Assembly (NCBI GenBank): GCA_910586385.1
Contig: CAJUGX010000002.1
Span: 124,001-188,000, forward strand
DNA: 64,000 bases
Direction: 5' to 3'
DNA from: an uncultured Christensenella sp.
GTDB lineage: Bacteria > Bacillota > Clostridia > Christensenellales > UBA1242
Below the pieces are notes generated by a model, which was not told the origin of the DNA, made no database searches, and saw nothing but the letters and a program-made list of their open reading frames with translations. The first letter of the stretch is position 1; each line of letters starts with the position of its first letter. Both the position numbers and the translations under genes were made by a program. Below are positions 51,862 to 59,996 of this stretch, one piece after another.

Positions 51862-54800
51862 TTATGCGTAAAGTCCACCGACAGTGTTTATATATTGTGT
51901 GCGATAATATCTGTTTGTGTAGAGCATTCTTCCACCGCAAGTGCCACCGCTGTTGTCATCGTAAGCATTCCTAAGCGTATACCCCGTTGTAGTGTAACTA
52001 TCAACATCATTTTTTGAATAGAGATTGAGAGCGATATCGACACCAGTCATCTTTATCTTAAGTCCTGTGATGCTGTCAATGCAAGAGTAAGCCTTTTCTA
52101 CAGCATTTCCATTGCCATCATAGGTGTATCCCTTGTATTTTGTAGCTCCAAGATTTAGATCAATGTTTTCAGCCCCTTCTCCAAGAAGATTTGCACCATT
52201 CAACGTAATCACAGTATTCTCACAATTTTCGTCTGTGCGGAATCCAACAAGTGCTTCTTCAAGCGTTGGATTTACATTGATGTTTTTGATAATATTGACA
52301 ATCATATTAGGGATATTTATTCCCAATAATGTCTCCTTCATTCCCATAGAATCAAGGATGATTTGAGTAAGATTTGAAAGAAGTTCACTCTTGTGGTAAG
52401 TGTTTCTGCTTACAGAATCTTCTGTCACCTTATCCCATTTCGTTCCACCAATACCAAGGAATCCACCATGAGTCTCTTGTTTCTTTGAGAACCTATGGAA
52501 GTTCAAATAGCCGTCCGCAAATTCATAAGTTACCAATCTTGTATCAAATGATCCATTAAACACCATTCCTGCAATTGAATTTGTCTCAAACACAATTTGA
52601 GCAAAGATGTATGGATTTTCAATCTCCTCAAGGCAAATATAAAGATCAAGGTTGATATCAATCTTAACAACACCTCCAAGGTTTACTGACATGTCACCAT
52701 TGAAAGTAAAATTCTTTGTGTTTACAGTCGTGACAATTGTATCAATAAGCTTTGAAACATCGCTGAAGTCAATATGCTCTGCATTTGTATCATAATCAAA
52801 ACTCTCATCACTGAAGTCTTGAACATCAATTGTCAGATTGATTATCTTGCCTCCCAAAACGAGGTCTTCAACAGAAATTTGTCTAAGTTTTGTAACAATT
52901 GAGCCTTCATTCAGTTCATCCTTCAAAAGAAGAGAAACTGTTGCAGGATTTCCATTTTCGCTCAATTTCAATTCAATTGACAATCTAATTGTATTAAGTC
53001 CATCCTCGCCCATTATCTTGTCAAGTTTGATAAGTCCCAACATCTTTGTGAAACTCTCAACAGAATTAAGCGTTGCATCCGCTTTTGAAATGGTGTCACC
53101 AATTTCTGTTTTTCCAATACCCAAAAGCGATTGAATATATGAGAAGTCTGTCGTGCAATCATCAATGTTCCATGCTTCTTTCATGCTGTCGCTGAGTCCA
53201 AGATTTGCAAACTTGACAATCATTGAGATAATCTCGCTCATATTTGCATTTTCAATCTTCGCCTTAAACTTATTCCCCTTGGCGATGTTGTCTCCATGAG
53301 TATAGGTGAAATAGAATCCTTCATCGACATTTGAGTAAAGCAAGTCAACAAGATGTTGTACTCCATTTGAGTTTATGTCAAGGTTGCCCTGAACTTTCAA
53401 ACTCTTTCCACCAAACAAATCAAGCGCTGGAGTTTGCCCCTCGACAAGATTTTCAACCGAAACAACAACATCTCCACCAAGACCCAATTGAGAGTTTTCA
53501 TCAACAACAGATCCGTCAAGAGAAATTTGATATTGCAATGACATTCCATAGTCATAAATTGTCTCTACCAAGGTCAAGACCGTCTCGTAAGAATTGAAGT
53601 CAATCAAGTTTGTCACGCCGAGGTTTGATTCAACTTTTGTGATGTTTTGATAGTTTTTGTCTTCAACAGCAAACACTCTGTCAATGCTCTCAGCAAAGAC
53701 ACCAACACTCATATTTGTGAAGTAAACTGCAAAATTGAGGTCTTGTGTGGCAGCGTCTTCAAGGACAATCTTGTTCCCATTTTCGTCAATACCGTCACAA
53801 AGCCAAGCGTCACTATAATCATCATATACCAAAGTGTTTGGATCGTAGATGTTTGCACCAATCACAAGTTTTGTAGGTATGATGATATTGTTGTAATTTG
53901 AAATAAACGCTTGCAAAACGATGTCTTCAAATCTTGATTGTGCTCCATACCAAAGCCCATCTTCAATCTTGATTTGGATTCCATTTTCTATTTCATTTAT
54001 CCAAGATGCATAGATTTTGTCAATCGCTGGCAATACGACTCTGAAAGCATCTGCTGTCTTCATAAGTGCAGCACCTTCACCAGCAAGTGCGATGCCAAAT
54101 TTGTTTTCAACAAATGCAAGCACTTCTTCAATAGTTGACTGTTTCAAGTCGGCAGAAATTTGAAGCCCGTTGATGTCAATATACAATGTTTGACCAACAA
54201 CATAGACATACATGTTGAGCCCCAACGATGTTGTATGAAGTGCGACTGCAGGGACAAATTCACCCATCTCATTTTTTGCAACCATTGCAACAACTTCGCC
54301 ATAGAAAGTTGTCTTGCTGTATCTGATTGAGATGTCACTGCTGAATCCATAAACATCTGGCACAACTTCCAAACTGTCAAGAGCGCCAGCAACAAAATCT
54401 TCGCTATACTCCTCGTACTCGTCAGCGCTGAAAGGTTTGATTGTACTCTGTTCAACATAATTTACTTTGATTTCTGCATTCAAAATGTCATAAAGTGAAA
54501 CTATGGCGCTGTCAATTTTGTCATCTTTGAAAGTCAATTTTGCAGTCAAAATTTCTGACAATGATGATTTGTTTGAAACTGACAAATTGATATCATCTTG
54601 ATTCCCTGTCACCCCAACAGCCAAGTTTGCAATCCAATCTTCAGTCGTATAAGAAGCAATCATATTCAAAAGTTCTTCAAACACGCCAAACTGAATCTCA
54701 ACACCGAGTGAATCAGAAAGGACTTTTGAAACCATCTCTTTGAAGTTTGCACTCTCAATTGTTCCACTTTCAGGGACAACAAACTTGAGTTTCATATTTC

Positions 54801-56424
54801 CGTAAGAGAAGTAAACAGATCCATTTTCAATTCTTATATTTGCGATTTCTCCGGCAGCAAGCACATCTGAAATTTCAAAAACTCCATCAGCATACTTAAA
54901 CTTGCCAGCAATCTCAAAACCGTTGTAGTTTGCAACAAAGTCAAACTCAAAAATTCCATTTCCTACATAAGCAAGAAGATTATCCAATTTTGCAAGCACT
55001 GCACTGAGGTCTTCACAACCTGTTGGAACTTCAACTCTTTCATTTGAAACTTTGAAATCAACATTTGCAGAAACATCTTCAAAGCACACATTCAAAGTTG
55101 ACAAATTTTCGCCGTCTTTTGAAAGTGCCACAACAAGACCATTGTCCCATGTCAAAACGAAAGCATCTTCTGAAATCTCGCTTTCGCTTGGAAGCAGAAT
55201 CTTGAAGTTTTCAGAACTAGAGAGCAAGTTTTTGATGTATTCTTGAATCTTCTCCACATAATCTTGGTTCTCAAAATCAATGTATTTGCTGAGAAGTTCC
55301 TCAACCAATTCTGAAACGCTCTTTGATGTTCTGTTTTCAATAATCTCAACAATTCTATTCGCCCAAGTTTTCAAATCATTGATAGTTATTGAAACGCCGA
55401 ATTCATCCACTTTCAAATAAACTGTTTCGTCAGCATAAACAACTGAAATCTGGTGTCCCTCAACCTCAGTTGAAATTTTTACCTTTGTCTCGTCTTTGTT
55501 GTCAATGTTGAGTGTTGCGCTGTAATTCTTTCCACCAACGGCAACAGACATCTCAACTTCTACAAGCTCATTCGCAAACAGATTTTTTGCAGAAAGAGCA
55601 TAGTCGTTAATTGCTGTCATGTCAACAATGCCTTCATCACTTGGCGAAACAATTTTCTCAGAGATGTTTTCACCGTTCATCTCAACAGTTGGCACCCTCA
55701 CCAAAAGTTTGTTTGCTCCAATGTTGATTCCATTGACAGTTGCAGATTTCATAAAGCAGTTTTCATCACAAGTGATTATCGCCTCAATGACATTCATTGC
55801 AATGATTGAAATCTTCACTTCACCATTTGTTTTCTTTGTTGAAATGTCAAGTTTGTCAATGAGAGTCTCCATGCTGAAATTTGAAAAATCAATCCCAAGC
55901 ATATCTTGAATCTTTGAAAGCCCGCTGAAATCAATATTCAAAATGTCAGCAATTTCCATAAATACTTTTGAAAGGCTAGCCAAATCCAAATCTCCACCAA
56001 ATTCGGCAGTCGCAAATTTGTAAACCTTGTCATCAATTGAAAAGAAAACTTCTGGTTCTTTATAAACAACGCCTATATTGTAGACATGTCCATCAACATC
56101 CAATTTTGCAGAAACCGACGCATTGCTTGTTGCCAAATCCACCGCAATGTCTGCATTCAGCGAAATTGCCATTCCACTGCCCTCAAACTTCAACTCTACA
56201 TCCTCAGCATAGATATTATGAAGCGACATCATGTTTGAAACGAAGTTTGAGAAAGACATATCAACTTCACCTTGTGCGCTGTCTGGCAAAGATCCCATGA
56301 TGGTTTTCACTCCACCAAAGAGTTCTACATAACCAAAGAAGACAGCAAGGGTGATGAAAAAGTAGACGGTGAACGCCCTAAACATCCTTGGCACCAAACT
56401 TTTCTTCTTTACAGGATTATCCAT
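51862..56424 (-). CDS. Giant single-anchor envelope protein with repeated beta domains
   Basis: 1520 residues. One N-terminal membrane helix (about residues 15-37) after K-K-K, then a long extracytoplasmic chain. At least four diverged units recur, near residues 100-150, 300-365, 490-560 and 720-790. Each runs beta strands, then V-Y or L-Y followed by a strand such as Y-L-K-V-D, then a helix such as I-N-D-L-K. The pattern recalls LolA/LppX-like or lipoprotein beta folds, but I cannot name the family. ATG 56424 overlaps the stop of the upstream gene (TGATG) and GAGGAGG precedes it, so translation is coupled. Confidence 0.8.
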   Translation of the reverse strand: MDNPVKKKSLVPRMFRAFTVYFFITLAVFFGYVELFGGVKTIMGSLPDSAQGEVDMSFSNFVSNMMSLHNIYAEDVELKFEGSGMAISLNADIAVDLATSNASVSAKLDVDGHVYNIGVVYKEPEVFFSIDDKVYKFATAEFGGDLDLASLSKVFMEIADILNIDFSGLSKIQDMLGIDFSNFSMETLIDKLDISTKKTNGEVKISIIAMNVIEAIITCDENCFMKSATVNGINIGANKLLVRVPTVEMNGENISEKIVSPSDEGIVDMTAINDYALSAKNLFANELVEVEMSVAVGGKNYSATLNIDNKDETKVKISTEVEGHQISVVYADETVYLKVDEFGVSITINDLKTWANRIVEIIENRTSKSVSELVEELLSKYIDFENQDYVEKIQEYIKNLLSSSENFKILLPSESEISEDAFVLTWDNGLVVALSKDGENLSTLNVCFEDVSANVDFKVSNERVEVPTGCEDLSAVLAKLDNLLAYVGNGIFEFDFVANYNGFEIAGKFKYADGVFEISDVLAAGEIANIRIENGSVYFSYGNMKLKFVVPESGTIESANFKEMVSKVLSDSLGVEIQFGVFEELLNMIASYTTEDWIANLAVGVTGNQDDINLSVSNKSSLSEILTAKLTFKDDKIDSAIVSLYDILNAEIKVNYVEQSTIKPFSADEYEEYSEDFVAGALDSLEVVPDVYGFSSDISIRYSKTTFYGEVVAMVAKNEMGEFVPAVALHTTSLGLNMYVYVVGQTLYIDINGLQISADLKQSTIEEVLAFVENKFGIALAGEGAALMKTADAFRVVLPAIDKIYASWINEIENGIQIKIEDGLWYGAQSRFEDIVLQAFISNYNNIIIPTKLVIGANIYDPNTLVYDDYSDAWLCDGIDENGNKIVLEDAATQDLNFAVYFTNMSVGVFAESIDRVFAVEDKNYQNITKVESNLGVTNLIDFNSYETVLTLVETIYDYGMSLQYQISLDGSVVDENSQLGLGGDVVVSVENLVEGQTPALDLFGGKSLKVQGNLDINSNGVQHLVDLLYSNVDEGFYFTYTHGDNIAKGNKFKAKIENANMSEIISMIVKFANLGLSDSMKEAWNIDDCTTDFSYIQSLLGIGKTEIGDTISKADATLNSVESFTKMLGLIKLDKIMGEDGLNTIRLSIELKLSENGNPATVSLLLKDELNEGSIVTKLRQISVEDLVLGGKIINLTIDVQDFSDESFDYDTNAEHIDFSDVSKLIDTIVTTVNTKNFTFNGDMSVNLGGVVKIDINLDLYICLEEIENPYIFAQIVFETNSIAGMVFNGSFDTRLVTYEFADGYLNFHRFSKKQETHGGFLGIGGTKWDKVTEDSVSRNTYHKSELLSNLTQIILDSMGMKETLLGINIPNMIVNIIKNINVNPTLEEALVGFRTDENCENTVITLNGANLLGEGAENIDLNLGATKYKGYTYDGNGNAVEKAYSCIDSITGLKIKMTGVDIALNLYSKNDVDSYTTTGYTLRNAYDDNSGGTCGGRMLYTNRYYRTQYINTVGGLYA

Positions 56425-57347
56425 CACAGAACCTCCTCTAAAGCAGGCACGTCAGCACCAAAGTAGAATCTTTCAGTAAACACATCGTTGACTCCTTGCC
56501 AACCAGCAAATGTGTACACTTTATAATCTTCATCGTAAGAGATTGAAACAAAGTCGAAGTTTTCATCAACAACGACTGTCATCTCCATTTTTTCCCATGC
56601 GGGCAAAATTGTTTTACTTCTTGCTTCTCCTGAAAGTTGCCCCCAACTTGTGTAAAAAATTTCATAAGAATAATGCACAGCAGCCGCTGTCAAATAGGTC
56701 CCACTGAGTTTGATTTTGAAAGTATAATTTCCATCACTTGTCTTTGACACCTTTGTCACAGCATCTTTTGGGCAAGTCTTTGAAGAGATTACATATGTGA
56801 TGCTTGACAATGGTCCAGCATTAAACTTCTTTTCATACTCTTTGATTGTGTAAGACTCGGCACCCTTAGAGTTCCAGTCACACACTAACTTGCCGTTCTC
56901 AGGCTTGCCATTTGTGTGTCTATAAACATAATCCGATCCAACTGTGTATCTTACTCTTGTCTTAATGTCGGCAAGACCAGGACTGATGTTGTCCCAAACA
57001 AACTCGCCATCTCGATAAGTCTTTGTGCTGTGCAAAGTCTGGGCACCAAGTGCATTATAAGCCTTTCCGTCGCTTGTCTTGTAAAAAGCGTCTTTTTGGT
57101 TGAAGTTGTATTCGGCAATTTGATAAAGTTCGATTGCGGAGAAAGAGTCTGGTTTAGAAGATTTAGACTTCTTAACCAACTTCAAAACATCAGCATCACT
57201 GTCCCTAAGTTCTGCTTCTGTCATATTCATGACAACATTGGTAGGGATACTGTCAACATAAAGTTTCCCCACAGCGACTCCTGTCACCAAAGCAACCATG
57301 AAAACTGCCAATGCACCAATGATTGTTCTAAACTTTTTAGGACTCAC
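56424..57347 (-). CDS. Single-anchor envelope protein, operon partner of the 1520-residue protein
   Basis: 307 residues. A basic N-terminus (K-K-F-R) and one membrane helix (about residues 8-28) put the rest outside. The outer part is beta-rich, with many Tyr and Thr; no family recognised. The start is GTG 57347, because GAGGAG lies 7 bases before it; a TTG at 57380 has no ribosome site. It is first in a two-gene operon and overlaps the next gene by one base, so the products probably work together. Confidence 0.78.
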   Translation of the reverse strand: MSPKKFRTIIGALAVFMVALVTGVAVGKLYVDSIPTNVVMNMTEAELRDSDADVLKLVKKSKSSKPDSFSAIELYQIAEYNFNQKDAFYKTSDGKAYNALGAQTLHSTKTYRDGEFVWDNISPGLADIKTRVRYTVGSDYVYRHTNGKPENGKLVCDWNSKGAESYTIKEYEKKFNAGPLSSITYVISSKTCPKDAVTKVSKTSDGNYTFKIKLSGTYLTAAAVHYSYEIFYTSWGQLSGEARSKTILPAWEKMEMTVVVDENFDFVSISYDEDYKVYTFAGWQGVNDVFTERFYFGADVPALEEVL

Positions 57348-57405
57348 AATCGCTCTCCTCAAATCGACTTTTGTTTGCAACAGAGAGTGGACACTTCCAC
57401 CCTAA

Positions 57406-57448
57406 TATACTCTATAAAGAGTATAACACAAACCATCCAAAAGGTCAA
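57406..57448 (-). promoter_or_regulatory. Promoter and operator-like repeat of the giant-protein operon
   Basis: Minus strand: TTGACC (57443-57448), 17-bp spacer, TATACT (57420-57425). TATACTC (57406-57412) and GAGTATA (57419-57425) form a 7-bp inverted repeat that covers the -10 and the start site. A GTGGA/TCCAC hairpin follows in the leader. Confidence 0.65.
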
Positions 57449-57526
57449 TAAAAAATAGTTAAAAGATTTTAATTATTTTATGCGACAAATTTCGCACATA
57501 AAACCAAAAAGAAAAAAGACCAAAAT

Positions 57527-58789
57527 CTAGGCCTTTCTCTCTAAAACAGCGACCGTTTCCATGTTGACACAACAAGGAAACATATTGAAAATTTTCACAC
57601 TTTTAACACAATAAAACTCACCCAAAATCTTCAAATCTCGCACCAAAGTTGCAAAGTTGCAAGACACATAAATCACCTGCTCAAGCCGCTCACCAACAAT
57701 GCTTTCAATCACTTGTTTGTCGCATCCTTCTCTCGCTGGATCAAGCACAATCAAGTCAATTCTATCCTTGAGCAAAATGTTTTTCAAGCAGTCCTCAACT
57801 TTGCCACAAATGTTTTCAATTTTATATTCTCTGCAAAAGCTGCAAAGCCTTTCAGCACTCTCATGCGCAGAAATCTGATACTCCACACCATACACAAATT
57901 TTGCCTTTTGAGCAAGTCGATATGTGAGAAGTCCTTGCCCTGAATATGCATTGACAACCCTCTTTCCCGCACAAAAACCTTCAATATAGTTGTACAATTT
58001 TTCAGCGACATCGTCATTGACTTGATTGAACGATGACACATCCACCGCCATCTGCAAATCACCAATTTGCCTTATCAATTTGCTGTTTCCATAGACGTTA
58101 TAGATCTTTGTTGAGTTGCTTTCAAGCACATCTCCAAAGGCAAAAAACACCGAAAACCCCTCAAAAATGTCAAGTTTTTGTATGTTTTTCGCCAATTTTT
58201 CAGAATTTTTAGGGAAAAGAAAGCAAATTGCAAGCGTTTCTCCTACTTGCTTAAAATATACCGATCTCAAGCCAACAAGCCTGTTTTCAGCAATAAACTC
58301 CTTCACATCTGGCAAGATATCGTTCATAAGATCAGACGCAATTTCACATCTTTCAACCTCAAAAAGCTCTCTTGATTTTGGTTTGAAAAATCCAAGCTTC
58401 CCTTGCTCATATTCAAGCTTCAACTTGTTGCGATAACCGAAACGCCGCTCACTTTCTTCAAATTCTACCTCGCCTTGATAACCCGCTTTTGAGATTTCTT
58501 TTTTGATTATCTCAATCTTGATTGCGCGCTCTGATTCAACACCACAATGCTGAAAATCACAGCCACCACAGACCTCAAAATGTTTGCATTTAGGCTCTAT
58601 TCTCTGCTCACTTGGACAGATTACTTCGTCAACATCTGCCAGCAAAAAACTGCTCAATCTTTTGGTGACTTTCACCCTTACTTTCTCATTCTTGAGCGTT
58701 TTAGGAACAAAGACAATCTGGTTGTTTATTCTGCCGACTCCCGCTCCTTCATAACTTATGTCATAAATATCAACTATATCTTCACTCAT
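57527..58789 (-). CDS. RNA (uracil-5-)-methyltransferase, TrmA/RlmD family
   Basis: 420 residues. A TRAM domain is followed by the four-Cys iron-sulfur site (C-K-H-F-E-V-C-G-G-C then Q-H-C), the methyltransferase core with N-A-Y-S-G-Q-G, D-P-A-R-E-G-C, and the catalytic Cys in Y-V-S-C-N. It makes 5-methyluridine in rRNA or tRNA; RlmD-like activity on 23S rRNA is most likely. ATG 58789 has no Shine-Dalgarno and is one base after the predicted +1. Confidence 0.9.
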   Translation of the reverse strand: MSEDIVDIYDISYEGAGVGRINNQIVFVPKTLKNEKVRVKVTKRLSSFLLADVDEVICPSEQRIEPKCKHFEVCGGCDFQHCGVESERAIKIEIIKKEISKAGYQGEVEFEESERRFGYRNKLKLEYEQGKLGFFKPKSRELFEVERCEIASDLMNDILPDVKEFIAENRLVGLRSVYFKQVGETLAICFLFPKNSEKLAKNIQKLDIFEGFSVFFAFGDVLESNSTKIYNVYGNSKLIRQIGDLQMAVDVSSFNQVNDDVAEKLYNYIEGFCAGKRVVNAYSGQGLLTYRLAQKAKFVYGVEYQISAHESAERLCSFCREYKIENICGKVEDCLKNILLKDRIDLIVLDPAREGCDKQVIESIVGERLEQVIYVSCNFATLVRDLKILGEFYCVKSVKIFNMFPCCVNMETVAVLERKA

Positions 58790-58796
58790 AAAATAT

Positions 58797-58824
58797 ATTA
58801 TATCACAAACTCCTCTTTGCTCAA
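58797..58824 (-). promoter_or_regulatory. Leaderless promoter of the rRNA methyltransferase
   Basis: Minus strand: TTGAGC (58819-58824), 16-bp spacer, TATAAT (58797-58802), then 7 bases to ATG 58789. Confidence 0.6.
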
Positions 58825-58905
58825 AGGAAAAAAACCTTGCTTTTTCTCCTCGCCAATTCAAAAACATCATTTCTGTCCAGGTTTTAGATTGAAAAGAGCA
58901 AATTC

Positions 58906-58934
58906 TTGACAATTTCAACTCATATGTATATAAT
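58906..58934 (+). promoter_or_regulatory. Promoter of tRNA-Leu
   Basis: TTGACA (58906-58911), 17-bp spacer, TATAAT (58929-58934). Full consensus, 12 bases before the tRNA. Confidence 0.88.
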
Positions 58935-58946
58935 ATAATGGATTGA

Positions 58947-59032
58947 GCAGAGGTGGCGGAATGGCAGACGCGCAGGTTTCAGGTACCTGTGGTGGCAACA
59001 CTGTGTGGGTTCAACTCCCATCCTCTGCACCA
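58947..59032 (+). tRNA. tRNA-Leu (anticodon CAG)
   Basis: 86 nt with the long variable arm of class II tRNAs. Acceptor GCAGAGG pairs with CCTCTGC. The anticodon arm CAGGT-TTCAGGT-ACCTG has CAG at 34-36. CCA is encoded. Confidence 0.96.
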
Positions 59033-59315
59033 AATATATGCAATAAAAAGTCTTTTTTAGAAAGGCGAAAGCATACTGTATGAAGTAGTGTTTGATTGAT
59101 TTGGGTGCTGGATACAGATCGTAAGGAAAGGTAGACATAAAATTTTGAAAGGAATAAGAAATTGGTGTCTTTTCTGAATTGTGTGGAGATGCGGGGATTT
59201 TCATTTTTTGATAGAATAATCAAAATTTTAATAGAAATCAAAAATCAAAATTTGATTAAGCGACAATAGAAAATGAATTATCAGAGAATCAAAAAATTAA
59301 ATTAAGGAGTGCGAT
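59033..59315 (+). other. Gene-free stretch between tRNA-Leu and the broken hydrolase
   Basis: About 280 bases without a gene. A short palindrome CATACTGTATG (about 59071) and many ATCAAAA-type repeats (59210-59260) are visible. No clear terminator follows the tRNA and no strong promoter precedes the hydrolase. It may be decayed sequence. Confidence 0.4.
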
Positions 59316-59863
59316 ATGAAAAATTATTTTATAGTTCATGGGAGTTTTGGGGATTCTAAAGAACATTGGTTGCCTTGGCTACAAAAACAACTATATGATA
59401 ACGGGGGGGGTATCAGGTATATAATTTAGATTATCCAGTCGGACTTAATGAACAAAGTTTTGAATCTTGGAGTAAAGTCCTTGATGGCTATAAAGATAAA
59501 ATAAATAAAGATACAATATTTATAGGAAGAAGTATCGCTCCTATTTTTATTGTAAAATATTTACAAAAGAACAACCTAAAAATTAATAAATTGGTTTCTA
59601 TAAGTGGTTTTAATGGTTTTATTAATATCCCTGAATATGATGCTGTCAACAAAACATTTTTCTTGGATGAAATAAATAACTTCAACAAGTTATGTAAACA
59701 CAGAATCTGTTTTATTTCAAAAAATGATCCTTATGTTCCATTTTACTTACTTGATATGTTCACAAAAAATATTAAAGCAAAAGTAATTATTAAAGAAACG
59801 GCAGGTCATTTTAATATTGATAGTGGCTATGATAAATTCCCTGATTTGTTAAAAATAATTTGA
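59316..59863 (+). pseudogene. RBBP9/YdeN-like alpha/beta hydrolase, out of frame at a G8 tract
   Basis: AAGGAG precedes ATG 59316, which opens Y-F-I-V-H-G-S-F-G, then W-L-P-W-L, typical of the family. At 59403-59410 eight G put the frame off by one and it stops soon after. With six or nine G it would continue V-Y-N-L-D-Y-P-V to the stop at 59863, giving about 182 residues. The catalytic triad is intact in that version: Ser in I-G-R-S-I-A, Asp in K-N-D-P-Y, His in A-G-H-F. So the gene is otherwise undamaged: phase variation or a sequence error is as likely as decay. Confidence 0.75.
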
Positions 59864-59962
59864 TTTTCGCGAAATCAAAAACGAATCCTTAAGACATGCC
59901 TTGGCAGCGTCACTACCATTTGAGCATCGCTTTCGCCACCAACAAACTTTTATGAAACAAAA
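59864..59962. other. Short unassigned stretch before the 880-residue gene's terminator
   Basis: About 100 bases with TTTTCGCGAAA (a perfect palindrome) just after the hydrolase stop. Nothing else is recognisable. Confidence 0.3.
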
Positions 59963-59990
59963 AAACAGGTCAAATATTGACCTGTTTAAT
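59963..59990 (-). terminator. Terminator of the 880-residue gene
   Basis: AACAGGTCAA (59965-59974) pairs with TTGACCTGTT (59978-59987). On the minus strand a run of T follows. Confidence 0.88.
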
Positions 59991-59996
59991 TTTGTT

